DNA of 64,000 nucleotides from Bdellovibrio bacteriovorus HD100 (GCF_000196175.1 NC_005363.1:3596001-3660000); one strand, 5' to 3'; shown: positions 24,766 to 35,532, counted from the first letter of the stretch. Numbers and translations: made by a program. Notes: a model not told the origin generated them from the letters alone.

Positions 24766-27261
24766 TTAGTGGTGGTGTACCGACTGACCCGTGTACTGAG
24801 CTTTGATTCCGAACTCGCGCTCCTTTTGAATCTTGAACAATTCTTTTGGAGACTTAATGTCCAGAGCATTGATCAGAACCTGATCCACATGGTCCACCAG
24901 GATCACTTTCAGATCTTTCATTACATCCTTAGGGATGTCCTTAAGATCCTTTTCGTTCTCCTTAGGGCAGATGATCAGCTTGATGCCACCGCGGTGAGCA
25001 GCAAGGATCTTCTCTTTCAGACCACCGATGGCCATCACACGTCCACGCAATGAAACTTCACCCGTCATCGCCACTGTGCGCTTCACAGGGACTTTCATGA
25101 TCGCTGACACGATGGAAGTCGTCAGTGCGATACCTGCAGAAGGACCGTCCTTAGGAACTGCCCCCTCTGGCAAGTGGATGTGCACATCTATATTCGAGAA
25201 ATATTCTTTGTCCAAACCGAACAAAGGACCTCTGGATCGAACATAGCTCATCGCCGCCGCACAGGATTCTTTCATCACATCACCCAGCTGACCGGTCACA
25301 GTGAACTTGCCTTTACCAGGCACCACGCTCACCTCGACAGCCAGAAGGTCACCGCCCACTTCCGTCCAAGCCATACCGTTCGTCAGACCGATTTCGTTTT
25401 CAGTCTCGATCATACCGAACTTGTACTTGTGCGGACCCAGAAGCTCGACCAGTTTCTGCGGAGTAACCACATAACCTTCGTTCTTCTTCGTGGAGGTCTT
25501 CGCTGTTTTCGCGCCTTTTTTGGCAGCCACAGCTTTTTTATCTGTTTTAGCTTCGGCTTTGAAGTTTTCCAAAGTTTCGTTCATCACGATATCTTTAGCG
25601 ACCTTACGAGCCACGTTTGCAAACTGTCTTTCCAGGTTACGAACGCCCGCTTCACGAGTGTAATAGCGGATCACATCGCGGATGGTGTCATCCTTGATGG
25701 TGACTTTGTAGTCTTTCAAGCCGTGGTTTTCCAACTGCTTAGGAACCAGGTAGTTCTTCGCAATGTGGAACTTCTCCTGCTCGATATAACCTTCAAGGTT
25801 GATGATCTCCATACGATCCAAAAGAGGTCTTGGAATCGTGTGCAAGGAGTTCGCTGTCGCGATAAACATCACTTTGGACAGGTCATATTCAAGCTCCAGG
25901 TAGTGATCCTGGAAGTTGTTGTTCTGCTCAGGGTCCAAAACCTCAAGCATCGCAGCCGCCGGGTCACCTCTGAAGTCATTGGCCATTTTGTCGATTTCAT
26001 CCAGAAGAACCAGTGGATTACCTTTGTCCACTTTACGAAGCGCCTGCAGGATTTTACCTGGCATCGCACCAACGTAGGTTTTTCTGTGACCGCGAATTTC
26101 TGCTTCGTCACGCACGCCACCCAAAGAGATACGTGCAAATGGACGATTCAAAGATTCCGCGATGGATCTTGCCAGGGAAGTTTTACCCACCCCCGGAGGA
26201 CCCGCCAGACACAAGATAGGCCCTTTCATATCTTTGGAGATGGACAAGACTGCCAGGTACTCCAGGATACGGTCTTTGACTTTTTCCAGACCCCAGTGAT
26301 CGTCATCAAGAATGCGCTGGGCATTTTTGATGTCATGTTTTTCTTCTGTGTAGTCAGCCCAAGGCAAAGACAGAACCCAGTCGATATAGTTGCGAACAAC
26401 TGTCGCTTCCGCAGACATAGGTGACATCATTTTGAGCTTTTTAATCTCTTTCATGACCTTGTCTTTAGCTTCCTGGCTCATTTTTTTGTTCTTGGTCTTG
26501 ATCTCAAGATCCTGAAGCTCTGCCTGGTAGTCGTCTTTTTCACCAAGCTCCTTCTGGATGGCCTGCATCTGTTCATTCAGATAGTACTCTTTCTGAGAGC
26601 GCTCCATCTGCTTTTTCACGCGCGTGCGGATCTTCTTTTCCACTTCAAGGATTTCGATCTCGCCCGTCATCAGGTTCAGAAGGTGTTCCAGACGCTTGGA
26701 AGGATCGATGATCTCCAAAACGGTCTGTTTGTCTTCCAGCTTCAGATTCAGCTGAGCCACGATGATATCTGCAAGCTCCCCTGGGTTTTCGATGGTGGAT
26801 ACACGCATCAAAATCTCTGGTGGAATGCGCTTGTTCAGCTTCACGTAGGTCTCGAACGTTCCTTTTACGGAGCGAACCAAAGCCTGAGCTTCAACGATGT
26901 TGGTAGGATCTTCATCCAGGGCTTCAACCGCCACCGTGAAGAAATTATCGTTGTTTACGAAATTCTTAATCTTTACACGGCGTTTACCTTCCACCAGAAC
27001 TTTAACAGTTCCATCCGGCAGGCGAAGCAATTGGATGATCGTTCCAACTGTTCCGATTGCAAAGATATCTTTGGGTTCGGGATTGTTGGTTTTGGCGTCC
27101 TTTTGAGCGGCCAAAACGATGTCGGTTTGTTTGCTCATCGCCTCTTCAAGAGCGTTGATGCTCTTTTCACGACCGACAAACAAAGGCATCATCATATGCG
27201 GAAAAATGATGAGGTCTCTTAGGGGCAAAAGTGGTAGTTGTTGTACTTTTCCCTCGCTCAT
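24766..27261 (-). CDS. lon: ATP-dependent protease Lon
   Basis: Lon degrades misfolded and regulatory proteins in the cytoplasm. The 831-residue protein has the LonN substrate domain ([20 protein letters not shown]), the AAA+ module with Walker [13 protein letters not shown], and the C-terminal peptidase with catalytic Ser708 ([10 protein letters not shown]) and Lys751. A Lys/Ala-rich low-complexity insert (about residues 565-590) separates the ATPase and peptidase domains and is absent from E. coli Lon. It ends in three His residues. AGGGAGGGA precedes ATG 27261. Upstream lies a perfect palindrome that may be an operator. Confidence 0.98.
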   Translation of the reverse strand: MSEGKVQQLPLLPLRDLIIFPHMMMPLFVGREKSINALEEAMSKQTDIVLAAQKDAKTNNPEPKDIFAIGTVGTIIQLLRLPDGTVKVLVEGKRRVKIKNFVNNDNFFTVAVEALDEDPTNIVEAQALVRSVKGTFETYVKLNKRIPPEILMRVSTIENPGELADIIVAQLNLKLEDKQTVLEIIDPSKRLEHLLNLMTGEIEILEVEKKIRTRVKKQMERSQKEYYLNEQMQAIQKELGEKDDYQAELQDLEIKTKNKKMSQEAKDKVMKEIKKLKMMSPMSAEATVVRNYIDWVLSLPWADYTEEKHDIKNAQRILDDDHWGLEKVKDRILEYLAVLSISKDMKGPILCLAGPPGVGKTSLARSIAESLNRPFARISLGGVRDEAEIRGHRKTYVGAMPGKILQALRKVDKGNPLVLLDEIDKMANDFRGDPAAAMLEVLDPEQNNNFQDHYLELEYDLSKVMFIATANSLHTIPRPLLDRMEIINLEGYIEQEKFHIAKNYLVPKQLENHGLKDYKVTIKDDTIRDVIRYYTREAGVRNLERQFANVARKVAKDIVMNETLENFKAEAKTDKKAVAAKKGAKTAKTSTKKNEGYVVTPQKLVELLGPHKYKFGMIETENEIGLTNGMAWTEVGGDLLAVEVSVVPGKGKFTVTGQLGDVMKESCAAAMSYVRSRGPLFGLDKEYFSNIDVHIHLPEGAVPKDGPSAGIALTTSIVSAIMKVPVKRTVAMTGEVSLRGRVMAIGGLKEKILAAHRGGIKLIICPKENEKDLKDIPKDVMKDLKVILVDHVDQVLINALDIKSPKELFKIQKEREFGIKAQYTGQSVHHH

Positions 27262-27284
27262 AATCCTATCCCTCCCTGTGGGTT

Positions 27285-27300
27285 AACGAGCAGGCTCGTT
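27285..27300. promoter_or_regulatory. palindrome AACGAGC-AG-GCTCGTT in the lon leader
   Basis: A 7+7 base inverted repeat with a 2-base centre lies 24 to 39 bases upstream of the lon ATG, in the leader or promoter. It does not match CIRCE or HAIR. The 319-base gap to 27580 also holds five CCTAA-type motifs near 27301, 27460, 27479, 27533 and 27550. No gene is seen in the gap. Confidence 0.5.
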
Positions 27301-27580
27301 CCTAATTAGAACCGAACCAAATCTGCTTAGGTTAAAAAATCCATCTCAACCATGAGCAAATTCTTATACTCAGTCTAACTATGTGTATGATTGCTGGGAA
27401 GTAAATATATTGCAGGGAAAAAGACTTCTGGTCCTAGAAGCGAGTCCAATTTGCCCTAATTTTAGGCATCATAATCAGCCCTAATGCTAACCGAAAATAA
27501 TTCTAATAAACGTCGGAAATTGAGAATCTTTCCTAATTGTAATTCCAGGTCCTAACATTTTTATGCCCTTTTAGCCCATT

Positions 27581-29128
27581 TTGTTCGATAAGTGCTATGT
27601 GACACCCAGAGACAGCAAAAGATGGTTCCGCACCAACTCGCTATCACTCAAGCTGCTTATAGCGACTTGGGCTGTTAGCTCGTTTGCGACACTGATTCTT
27701 ACCGCATTCCAACTCATCATGGACTATCAAAGAGATTTTGATAAGTTGCAGAACAACTTTACCATCATCAAGAACTCTTACCTTGATTCCATGGCCGAAC
27801 ATCTGTGGTCATATGACACTCGACTTCTTGAGATTCAGCTCGATGGTCTGGGCCGTTTGCAGGGTGTCAGCTATTTGCGCCTGGTCGCTGACAACAAGAC
27901 CATCTACGAAACCGGAAAATCTGATCCCACCGAAGAAAGCCACAAACGCTTCGATATCTATCACAAAAACACCAATGAGATTCTGGGTGCACTGGATGTC
28001 GAACTCGACATCAAAAGCCTGCGCGAAAAGTACTTCCAGGAAGCGATTTGGATCTTTATTCGCCAGGCGGCCAAAACCGCGGTCGTGGTGTTCTTCCTTT
28101 ACTTCATCTTCAACCGCATTCTGGTGGTTCATATCCAGCACATCGCCCGGTATCTGGCGGAAAACCGGGGCCGCGATGCCAAGGATCTTGAACTGAAGCG
28201 CCGGGCCCACAAGGGCCAGGATGAACTGGATGTTCTGGTGGAATCCATCAATCAGTTCCGTTCAGAATTGCTGGAAGCCAACCAAAAGCTGGAAAGCCTG
28301 AATCAGGCCCTGGAACAAAAGGTCGCCGAACGCACGCGCCAGTTGACCACCAAAAACGAAAGCCTGGAAAAGGCAATGATGCAGATCAAACGCATGCAGG
28401 CGACCCTGGTGGCCCAGGAACGTCTGGCCTCTTTGGGAAGCCTGACTGCCAGCGTGGCGCATGAAATCCGCAATCCACTGAACTTCGTTCTGAATTTCAG
28501 TGAGCTTTTGACGGACTCTGAGAATCTGGAAGAGATCAAAGAGATCAGTCGAGTGATTCTGAAACACAGTCAGCGCATCGATCAGATCGTGCGTTCCATG
28601 CAGATCCTTTCGGGTTACGACAGCGACGTGCTGGAAGTCGCTGACATCAATGAAATTGTGAAAAAGTCCTATCAGGACACGGTTTCAACCCGTTCTTTGG
28701 GTTCAAGCTACGTGCCGCCGAAAGTGACCTACCGTCTGGGCGAATCGGTCAAAGCACCGGTTTACACCACATCCCTGCTGCGAGCCCTATCCAACATCGT
28801 GGACAATGCGATCCATGCTTTGGAAAAGAAAGTGCGAGCAAATAAGAACTTTGAACCAGAACTTATTTTGTCCACAGCAGTGCGCGGGGACATGGTGGAG
28901 ATCACCATCCGCGACAATGGTGTGGGCATCCCGACGATTCTGGGAGAGAAAATCTTTGATCCGTTCCTGACGACAAAATCTGCGGGTGAAGGAGCTGGAC
29001 TCGGCCTGACTGTTGCTTTTAATATTGCCCAGAAACACGGTGGCACATTAAAATACAACAGCGAGTTCGGGCAATGGACAGAGTTTTCGATGTCCCTGCC
29101 CCTTACACACGAAAGACCGAATTCATGA
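27581..29128 (+). CDS. membrane sensor histidine kinase
   Basis: A 515-residue kinase. Transmembrane segments lie at about residues 23-46 and 165-187, with a periplasmic sensor domain between them. A charged coiled coil follows (KVAERTRQLTTKNESLEKAM), then the HisKA domain with phospho-acceptor His294 (SVAHEIRNPLNF). The ATPase has the N box (SNIVDNAIHAL), the G1 box (IRDNGVGIP) and the G2 box (GEGAGLGLTV). The start is uncertain: TTG 27581 or GTG 27599. Its stop overlaps the ATG of the response regulator (ATGA), so the two form a two-component pair. The signal is unknown. Confidence 0.93.
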   Translation: MFDKCYVTPRDSKRWFRTNSLSLKLLIATWAVSSFATLILTAFQLIMDYQRDFDKLQNNFTIIKNSYLDSMAEHLWSYDTRLLEIQLDGLGRLQGVSYLRLVADNKTIYETGKSDPTEESHKRFDIYHKNTNEILGALDVELDIKSLREKYFQEAIWIFIRQAAKTAVVVFFLYFIFNRILVVHIQHIARYLAENRGRDAKDLELKRRAHKGQDELDVLVESINQFRSELLEANQKLESLNQALEQKVAERTRQLTTKNESLEKAMMQIKRMQATLVAQERLASLGSLTASVAHEIRNPLNFVLNFSELLTDSENLEEIKEISRVILKHSQRIDQIVRSMQILSGYDSDVLEVADINEIVKKSYQDTVSTRSLGSSYVPPKVTYRLGESVKAPVYTTSLLRALSNIVDNAIHALEKKVRANKNFEPELILSTAVRGDMVEITIRDNGVGIPTILGEKIFDPFLTTKSAGEGAGLGLTVAFNIAQKHGGTLKYNSEFGQWTEFSMSLPLTHERPNS

Positions 29129-29523
29129 TCCACATTGTGATAGTCGATGATGAAGCAGACACGCATCTGCTTTATAAATTGAAGTTCAAAAAGCTGTTTG
29201 CGCACTGGGGAGATCTTAATCTGACCTCTTTCCTGAATGCGACGGACTGCCTGGACTTTCTAAACACCCCGGAAGGGGCCCAGGTCGACCTGATTCTTTC
29301 AGATATCAACATGCCCGGCATGGACGGGTTTGAACTGCTTCAAGCGGTAAAGGGCCTGCATATCAAGGTGCCCTTCTATATGGTCAGCGCCTATGAATCC
29401 TCGGAATTCCGCAACAAGGCCGAATCCCTGGGGGCCACCCGTTTCTTAAGCAAACCTGTGGATTTCAGCCGCCTGGGCGATGCTGTCCGTGAAGACCTGA
29501 AACTTTCAGACTCAGCGGTTTAA
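29125..29523 (+). CDS. single-domain response regulator
   Basis: This 132-residue receiver domain has no output domain. Acidic residues near the start (IVIVDDE), phospho-acceptor Asp60 (LILSDINMPGMDG), the conserved Thr/Ser site (YMVSAYES) and Lys (FLSKPVD) are all present. It overlaps the histidine kinase gene by 4 bases and should be its partner, acting by protein-protein contact like CheY or as a relay. Its last 12 bases overlap the convergent solute-binding-like gene. Confidence 0.94.
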   Translation: MIHIVIVDDEADTHLLYKLKFKKLFAHWGDLNLTSFLNATDCLDFLNTPEGAQVDLILSDINMPGMDGFELLQAVKGLHIKVPFYMVSAYESSEFRNKAESLGATRFLSKPVDFSRLGDAVREDLKLSDSAV

Positions 29524-30384
29524 AAGCATCCAATCCTTCACATCATCCTGAAAAAAGCCCGATTCGCGGTAGGCGCGGTGAAGAATCCCCTCCTGATCCA
29601 GGAAATGACGTCCCTTTTCAAGGGCCTGATGCAACTCGATACCTCCAGGATATTTTTTGGAAGTCATCCAGTGGCGCGTGCCCTTCAGGTTCACCTTGTA
29701 GTTTCGGACCGGCACATAAATCTCTTTCCCCACTGTGAAGGTCTTGTCGGGGGTGTTTCTAAATGGTGCCAGAGTAAAATCCACCCGTCCTGAAGAAACC
29801 ATCTTCGTCATCATCTCCCAGTGGCCGACTTCAAAAACCTTTCCCACGTTCAGGTTGTGAAGTGCTTTTACGTCCGGCCCCCAGTCGGGATTGGTGACAG
29901 CGGAAAAATTCGGGAAATGTTCAGGGAATTTGGCATTCAGAAGCTTCTGATGCCCGGGACGGGTGTAAATCCCCACCACGAATTCTCCATCACGAATCAG
30001 TGGTTCGGTCTTCAGCACTTCGGAATCAGGCACACTTTCCGCCCAGGCTGAATTTGCCAGGGCCGCCACCTTGCCCTTTCGCAGCTGCTCAAGAAGGCGC
30101 CCCGTGGAGGGAAGCCCCACCAGTTGCACCTGCCCCGCAAACTTTCCATGTCGCAAAGCCTGCATGAATAAAACAACTTCAACGACATCACGCCGTGAAT
30201 GCTTGCCATCAAATTTAGTGATTTTCACCGGATCACGTTCCTGCAGGAATAATTTGTAATCCCGCAGCACATCTTCAATCAGACCCACCCGCACAACCTC
30301 AGCCGCACTCGCAGGCTGAGCCACCAAGAAAGCGTGCAGGAATAAAAAAAGAAACGATCCGAGTGCCATCAGTTGATTAGACAA
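29512..30384 (-). CDS. periplasmic solute-binding-like protein
   Basis: This 290-residue protein resembles the family 3 substrate-binding fold (SBP_bac_3-like). It has a signal peptide ending PASA, then VVRVGLIEDV, KGKVAALANSAWAES, GRVDFTLAPFRNT and a terminal helix. No permease or ATPase is nearby, so it may be a sensor component or orphan receptor. TTG 30384 with GAAGG five bases upstream is a better start than ATG 30369, which has no site. It is convergent to the response regulator, overlapping it by 12 bases. Confidence 0.75.
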   Translation of the reverse strand: MSNQLMALGSFLFLFLHAFLVAQPASAAEVVRVGLIEDVLRDYKLFLQERDPVKITKFDGKHSRRDVVEVVLFMQALRHGKFAGQVQLVGLPSTGRLLEQLRKGKVAALANSAWAESVPDSEVLKTEPLIRDGEFVVGIYTRPGHQKLLNAKFPEHFPNFSAVTNPDWGPDVKALHNLNVGKVFEVGHWEMMTKMVSSGRVDFTLAPFRNTPDKTFTVGKEIYVPVRNYKVNLKGTRHWMTSKKYPGGIELHQALEKGRHFLDQEGILHRAYRESGFFQDDVKDWMLLNR

Positions 30385-30433
30385 TGAGGCCTTCGGATCG
30401 TCAAAACAGTTACTTAATCTTGTGTATTTCTTG

Positions 30434-30461
30434 AAAAGCTCCCCGACTAGGCGGAGCTTTT
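30434..30461 (-). terminator. terminator hairpin over the clpX stop codon
   Basis: AAAAGCTCC and GGAGCTTTT form the stem; the loop contains the clpX TAG (30447-30449). On the minus strand it ends in a short T run. Confidence 0.75.
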
Positions 30462-31742
30462 CTTTTTCGCTTCTTCTTCCTCAGCACGAATTTCTTCGTC
30501 CGTTTTGTACACGAGCATCGGTTGTGCGCCTTCGTTGATCACGTTTTCATCGATCACAACTTCCTTCACATTGTTTTTGGAAGGAATGTCGTACATCACA
30601 TCCAGCATCGCTGTTTCCAGAACTCCACGCAAGCCGCGGGCACCGGTTTTACGTTTCAAAGCCATCTGGGCCACAGCACGCAGGGCTTTTTCCGTAAACT
30701 TCAGTTCCACACCCTCAAAGCTGAAGAGCTTCTGGTACTGCTTCGTGATCGCATTCTTCGGACGAACCAGGATGTCGAGCAAAGCTTCTTCATCCAATGG
30801 CGCCAGAACCGCAATCGCCGGCAAACGACCGATGAACTCTGGGATCAGACCGAATTTGGAAAGATCGTCCGGCTCCACTTTGGAAAGCAGATTCGCGCTC
30901 TTTTCAACTTCCTCGGAAGTGCGGATGTCCGCAGCGATACCCATGGTTTTGTTCGTCGTTCTTTGTTCGATGATCTTATCCAGACCCACGAACGCACCAC
31001 CCACGATGAAGAGGATGTTCGTCGTATCAACCTGGATGAATTCCTGCTGAGGATGTTTACGACCGCCCTTCGGAGGCAGGTTCGCCACAGTACCCTCAAG
31101 GATTTTCAACAATGCCTGCTGCACACCCTCACCGCTCACGTCACGCGTGATGGACGGGTTTTCAGACTTACGGGAGATCTTGTCGATCTCATCCACGTAG
31201 ATCACGCCTTTTTGCGCTTTTTCCACGTCATAGTCTGAAGCCTGAAGCAGGTTCAATACAACGTTCTCAACGTCTTCACCGACATAACCGGCTTCCGTCA
31301 AAGTCGTCGCATCGGCCATCGCAAATGGCACATTCAGAACCTTGGCAATTGTCTGAGCCAACAAAGTCTTACCGGAACCTGTCGGACCGATCAAAAGGAT
31401 GTTGGATTTTTGCATTTCAACGTCAGCGGATTTTTTACCGCCGGACATCGCATTCACACGCTTGTAGTGATTGTGGACCGCAACTGCCAAAGTTTTCTTG
31501 GCTTGCGTCTGACCGATCACATAGTCATCAAGGTAAGTTTTGATGTCGGAAGGCTTGGGAACTTTGAACGTGCCCTTGACTGCCGTCTCGCGCTCTTTTT
31601 CCTCGTCAATGATGTCATTGCAAAGATCGATACACTCATCGCAGATGTACACGCCAGGGCCGGCGATCAATTTTTTGACCTCTTTTTGGCCCTTGCCACA
31701 GAAACTGCATCTCAAAGCACCGTTGGTATCTTTAGTTGTCAT
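30447..31742 (-). CDS. clpX: ATP-dependent Clp protease unfoldase ClpX
   Basis: ClpX unfolds tagged substrates and feeds them to ClpP. The 431-residue protein has a C4 zinc-binding domain (Cys12, Cys15, Cys34, Cys37), Walker [13 protein letters not shown], Walker [11 protein letters not shown], and the GFGA-related ClpP-docking region. It ends in an acidic/lysine-rich tail. AAGGAT precedes ATG 31742. The gene follows clpP after 6 bases in the common clpP-clpX order. Trigger factor, often first in this operon, is 10 kb away and reads in the opposite direction. Confidence 0.98.
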   Translation of the reverse strand: MTTKDTNGALRCSFCGKGQKEVKKLIAGPGVYICDECIDLCNDIIDEEKERETAVKGTFKVPKPSDIKTYLDDYVIGQTQAKKTLAVAVHNHYKRVNAMSGGKKSADVEMQKSNILLIGPTGSGKTLLAQTIAKVLNVPFAMADATTLTEAGYVGEDVENVVLNLLQASDYDVEKAQKGVIYVDEIDKISRKSENPSITRDVSGEGVQQALLKILEGTVANLPPKGGRKHPQQEFIQVDTTNILFIVGGAFVGLDKIIEQRTTNKTMGIAADIRTSEEVEKSANLLSKVEPDDLSKFGLIPEFIGRLPAIAVLAPLDEEALLDILVRPKNAITKQYQKLFSFEGVELKFTEKALRAVAQMALKRKTGARGLRGVLETAMLDVMYDIPSKNNVKEVVIDENVINEGAQPMLVYKTDEEIRAEEEEAKKKSSA

Positions 31743-31748
31743 CGGCTC

Positions 31749-32387
31749 TTATCCTTTTTTTGCCTTACGGGATTCAACCACATGATCAAGCAAACCGAAC
31801 TCTTTCGCCTGATAAGGATCCATGAAGTTATCGCGTTCCATGGCCGCTCTCAAGGTGTCATAGTCTCTGCCAGTGTGTGTCTCGTAGATGCGAGTCAATT
31901 TCTCTTTTGTTTTCACAAGTTCTTTGGCGTGGATTTCAATGTCCGTCACCTGACCGGATAGACCCCCGCCGGACAAAAGCGGCTGGTGAATCATGATACG
32001 GGTGTTCGGCAGGCTGTAACGCATGCCCTTCGTACCCGCGGTCAGCAGCAACGAACCCATGCTCGCAGCCATACCCATGCAATAGGTCGCCACGTCGCAC
32101 TTTACGAACTGCATAAAGTCGTAGATCGCCAGGCCTGCAGACACGCTGCCCCCTGGGGAGTTGATGTACAAATGAATCGGCTTTTCAGGATTGTCCACTT
32201 CAAGGAACAACATCTGGGCAATAATAGAGTTCGCCACCTCATCAGTAACGGCAGTACCAAGAATGATAATGCGGTCTTTTAGTAGTCGGGAGTAAATATC
32301 GTAAGATCTTTCACCCTTTGAGGTCTGCTCGATGACGTAAGGTATGAGGGCCACTGCTGTCTCCTGTGGTTGTGATTGAGGTGTCAT
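31749..32387 (-). CDS. clpP: ATP-dependent Clp protease proteolytic subunit ClpP
   Basis: This is the self-compartmentalised serine peptidase of ClpXP. The 212-residue protein has the catalytic triad Ser109 (GMAASMGS), His134 (MIHQP) and Asp186 (MERDNF), inferred by alignment to E. coli ClpP. It also has the oligomer-forming [11 protein letters not shown] segment. The N-terminal propeptide is short. AGG lies about 10 bases upstream of ATG 32387. The intergenic region to pepA is 117 bases and divergent, so both promoters are there. Confidence 0.97.
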   Translation of the reverse strand: MTPQSQPQETAVALIPYVIEQTSKGERSYDIYSRLLKDRIIILGTAVTDEVANSIIAQMLFLEVDNPEKPIHLYINSPGGSVSAGLAIYDFMQFVKCDVATYCMGMAASMGSLLLTAGTKGMRYSLPNTRIMIHQPLLSGGGLSGQVTDIEIHAKELVKTKEKLTRIYETHTGRDYDTLRAAMERDNFMDPYQAKEFGLLDHVVESRKAKKG

Positions 32388-32435
32388 ACTGTGCTACCTA
32401 TCGGAATACTATGGCAGGACTTTATCAAAAAGCCT

Positions 32436-32463
32436 TTGACCCCTAAAACTGCTGTGCTACATC
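32436..32463 (+). promoter_or_regulatory. candidate pepA promoter
   Basis: TTGACC (32436-32441) and TACATC (32458-32463) are 16 bases apart in the clpP-pepA divergent region. The -10 box is weak. Confidence 0.35.
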
Positions 32464-32504
32464 TATTAACGCACAACAAAACCGAATAATATTAAGGGGT
32501 TTTT

Positions 32505-34007
32505 ATGGCTTTCAACTTACTTAACAAAGACATCGACACATTGACCTGCCCGGCTTTGGTCGTGTTTTCCAAGTCTTCTTCTCAAAAAGACAAGCTCGCA
32601 AAAGTGACTCATTCTGAAATTCACAAAGCTTTGCTGCCATCTTTGGAAGAAAAAACAATCTCCGGCAAACATCAAGAGACTGTTGTTTTCCGTGAATTCA
32701 GCTTCAAAGGTTTCCGCCATGTCATCGTGGTGGGTCTTGGTAAAGAAAACGAAATCACTCACGAATCTGTTCGTCAGTCCATGGCTTCCGCTTACGAGGC
32801 GATCAAAGCTTTGAACGTGACTGAAGCCGCTGTTCACTTCGACGGCATCACGGCTGGTAAAAAAGACGCTGCGGATTTCGCAAAAGCGACCGCAGAAGGT
32901 CTGATTCTGACTTCATACGTTTTCAACGAATTGATGTCTGGCAAAAAAGAAACCAAAGAGATCAACGTTCACGTTGTTTCCAAAATGGGTAACGACAAAG
33001 CTGTGAAAGCTGCTTTCAACGAAGGCGCGATCCTGGGTTCTGTTGTGAACTTCTCCCGCCGTCTGGGCGATTTGCCAGGCAACCTGATGACTCCAACCAT
33101 CCTTGCAGACTCTGCAGTTGAAGGTGCCAAAGGCATCGCCAACCTGAAAGTGACTGTTTGGGATAAAGCGCGCATCAAAAAAGAAAAAATGGGCGGCCTT
33201 CTGGGCGTTTCCAACGGTTCTGATCAAGAGCCTCGTTTCATCATCATGGAATACAAAGGCGCAGCCGCTTCCAAAAAGCCAGTGTGCTTCGTGGGTAAAG
33301 GTCTGACTTTTGACTGCGGTGGTATCTCCATTAAGCCAGGCGCTGGCATGGAAGAGATGAAATACGACATGTGCGGTGGCGCGAACGTTATCGGCACCCT
33401 GCTGGCGATCGCAAAATTGAAATTGAAAGTGAACGCCGTGGGCCTTGTGGCTTCCACTGAAAATCTGATCAATGGTTCTGCGACAAAACCAGGTGATGTT
33501 CACACAGCTCGCAATGGTAAAACATTCGAAGTGAACAACACAGATGCTGAAGGTCGTTTGATCCTGGCGGACGCTCTTTCTTACGCAACTGAATTGCAAC
33601 CACAAATGATCGTGGATGCAGCGACTTTGACAGGTGCGATGGTTATCGCTTTGGGTAACACTCACACGGGTTACTTCACTCGCAACTCTGCTTTGAAAAC
33701 GAAAGTTGAAAAAGCCGCTGCTGAATCCGGCGAATGGGTTTGGAACATGCCTTTGACAGACTTCCACGTGAAAGACATGAAGGGCACTTACGCGGACCTT
33801 TCCAACATCTCTTCCGGCAAGGGCGCAGGTTCTGCAACAGCAGCCGCCTTCCTGGAGCAGTTCGTGGGCGAAGGCATCCCTTGGGCGCACTTCGATATCG
33901 CGGGTACCGGCTGGGCTGTAGGCAACCGTTTGCCTTATTGCCCTAAAAAAGGTGCTTCCGGCGCAATGATCCGTACCTTCGTTGAAATCGCGAAGCAGTA
34001 CACATAG
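32505..34007 (+). CDS. pepA: leucyl aminopeptidase (M17)
   Basis: This cytoplasmic dimetal exopeptidase finishes peptide breakdown, which suits a predator that lives on prey protein. The 500-residue protein has the usual N-terminal macro-like domain. The catalytic half has GKGLTFDCGGISIKPGAGM (metal and catalytic Lys), MKYDMCGGANVIG, and NTDAEGRLILADALSYA (metal ligands Asp and Glu). AAGGGG precedes ATG 32505. It is a single-gene unit ended by a strong terminator. The rich A/T-ending codon choice matches highly expressed genes in the window. Confidence 0.97.
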   Translation: MAFNLLNKDIDTLTCPALVVFSKSSSQKDKLAKVTHSEIHKALLPSLEEKTISGKHQETVVFREFSFKGFRHVIVVGLGKENEITHESVRQSMASAYEAIKALNVTEAAVHFDGITAGKKDAADFAKATAEGLILTSYVFNELMSGKKETKEINVHVVSKMGNDKAVKAAFNEGAILGSVVNFSRRLGDLPGNLMTPTILADSAVEGAKGIANLKVTVWDKARIKKEKMGGLLGVSNGSDQEPRFIIMEYKGAAASKKPVCFVGKGLTFDCGGISIKPGAGMEEMKYDMCGGANVIGTLLAIAKLKLKVNAVGLVASTENLINGSATKPGDVHTARNGKTFEVNNTDAEGRLILADALSYATELQPQMIVDAATLTGAMVIALGNTHTGYFTRNSALKTKVEKAAAESGEWVWNMPLTDFHVKDMKGTYADLSNISSGKGAGSATAAAFLEQFVGEGIPWAHFDIAGTGWAVGNRLPYCPKKGASGAMIRTFVEIAKQYT

Positions 34008-34034
34008 TTTTTCAGTCACAATCTGAGAGCTTTC

Positions 34035-34070
34035 ATCCCCTCCAGCCCTGGCTGCGAGGGGATTTTTTTT
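34035..34070 (+). terminator. terminator after pepA
   Basis: ATCCCCTC (34035-34042) pairs with GAGGGGAT (34056-34063) around a 13-base loop and is followed by seven T. Confidence 0.92.
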
Positions 34071-34236
34071 GTCACCACTGACTGATCCGGCGACATCCCC
34101 TCCCCTTGGCAAATTCCTGAAACTTGCCCCAGATCCCCTAAAATGGGCTCCTGTGGCCCCGTACCCGGCTTTTTTGGTAATGCCTGACTGGCAAGGGCTT
34201 TGCTCTTTAGGGGCTATCAACCAAAAAGGATAGATT

Positions 34237-34872
34237 ATGAAAAAACCGGTACTTTCCCTGATGGCTCTTTTGGCGTTTTCTTCGACCTCTGTGGCCGATG
34301 TGAACTCTTACCTGCGCGAGCTGCAGGAAACTGAAAAAATGATCAAAACCACGGTGGCGATTCAGTACACCTGCGATAAAAACTTTGGCTTTGTGACCTT
34401 TGCCAAAGACAAGTTCACCATGAACTTTGGCAATATGATCCATATGAAAAAAGGGTCCTATTCCGGCAAGCTGATTTCGTCAGGCCGCACTGACAAACAG
34501 ACCTTCACAAAACAAGAGATGAACGCCCTGGAGTTCATGCCGGAATACCTGAAAGGGGTCCGCTCCAATTCCAACGACGGCCTGGAAGATGTGATCATCA
34601 CCATGGAAAAAGAAATTTCTTCTGCTGTGGATCGCAGTAATGCCGTGATCGCCAGCAAGGAACTGACAGAAGAAGTGAAAATGAAAGGTCGTCTGACCCA
34701 TATCGATCACCGCACCGGCACAGTGGAAGCCGAAGACTGCGATCTGGTGATTCATAAATGTGAAGGTGTGATGTGCGCAACCCGCGTGGTTCTGGTGCAC
34801 TATAACAAAGCCAAAGCGTTCAAACCCATCACGATGGATGGAATTGAACACTCGGCTGTTTCAGGAAAATAA
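34237..34872 (+). CDS. secreted protein, unknown
   Basis: This is a 211-residue protein with a signal peptide ending STSVA and AAAAGGAT upstream of ATG 34237. The mature part holds helical segments (YLRELQETEKMIKTTVAIQY) and beta-strand stretches. Cysteines near DCDLVIHKCEGVMCATRV may pair. No domain is recognised. It is convergent to the gene ending at 34900, with a small hairpin (ACTCCGA/TCGGAGT, 34879-34897) between them. Confidence 0.72.
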   Translation: MKKPVLSLMALLAFSSTSVADVNSYLRELQETEKMIKTTVAIQYTCDKNFGFVTFAKDKFTMNFGNMIHMKKGSYSGKLISSGRTDKQTFTKQEMNALEFMPEYLKGVRSNSNDGLEDVIITMEKEISSAVDRSNAVIASKELTEEVKMKGRLTHIDHRTGTVEAEDCDLVIHKCEGVMCATRVVLVHYNKAKAFKPITMDGIEHSAVSGK

Positions 34873-34899
34873 ATCTGAACTCCGAGTCCGTCGGAGTAC

Positions 34900-35532
34900 T
34901 TACCAGCTAAAGACGACCGGGTGGCCCAGAGTTTTGGCCACCTCGTCGCTTTCCACGACCAGCGCCTCTGAAGCGCTTTCATTGACAAGTTTCACAGATT
35001 TCAAAAGCCACGTGCGTGGCCATTCTTCAGGAAGATTTGCAAAACGCACGGTCACTTTAGGGCCTTCATTGAACTGGAATTCTCCATCGCCCGGATGCTC
35101 GCCCAGAATCTTTTGCACTGGAACATACAAGGCATTGATACGGGACATGTCTGAAGAGACATCACAACGCCCCTCCACTTCCATCTGAGGTTTGTCGCCC
35201 CCGACAGAAACACCTTCCGCTTCAAAACTCAAAAAGACCTTTTGGAATTCCTGACAGGCCAGCTTCTTGCTGCCGCCCTCATCAACGAAGACAAAGTGCC
35301 CCAGCCCGATTCCGGCGCCTTGGGTGTTCTTTCTGATTTCCAAACCTGCCAGCAGTCGGTGACGGACAGCCTCTTGCAGCTGTTCTCCGCGCAAATGAGA
35401 GAAGTCGAAATTGTTTCTGACCGCTGCGGGATCGCGGGTGATTTGATATTCATCTGTGTTGGATTTTAAGAAAGCAAAGCCTGCCACAAAACACACTGTG
35501 AACAGACCGACCACTCCGTAGAATTTTCTCAT
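34900..35532 (-). CDS. membrane-anchored or secreted protein, unknown
   Basis: ATG 35532 follows GAGGG. The 210-residue product begins with a hydrophobic segment (FYGVVGLFTVCFVAGFAF) with no clear cleavage site, so it is a signal anchor or a poor signal peptide. The rest is probably periplasmic, with beta-rich parts (FVFVDEGGSKKLACQEF, KVTVRFANLP) and a Cys pair. It resembles no family I know. Confidence 0.7.
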   Translation of the reverse strand: MRKFYGVVGLFTVCFVAGFAFLKSNTDEYQITRDPAAVRNNFDFSHLRGEQLQEAVRHRLLAGLEIRKNTQGAGIGLGHFVFVDEGGSKKLACQEFQKVFLSFEAEGVSVGGDKPQMEVEGRCDVSSDMSRINALYVPVQKILGEHPGDGEFQFNEGPKVTVRFANLPEEWPRTWLLKSVKLVNESASEALVVESDEVAKTLGHPVVFSW

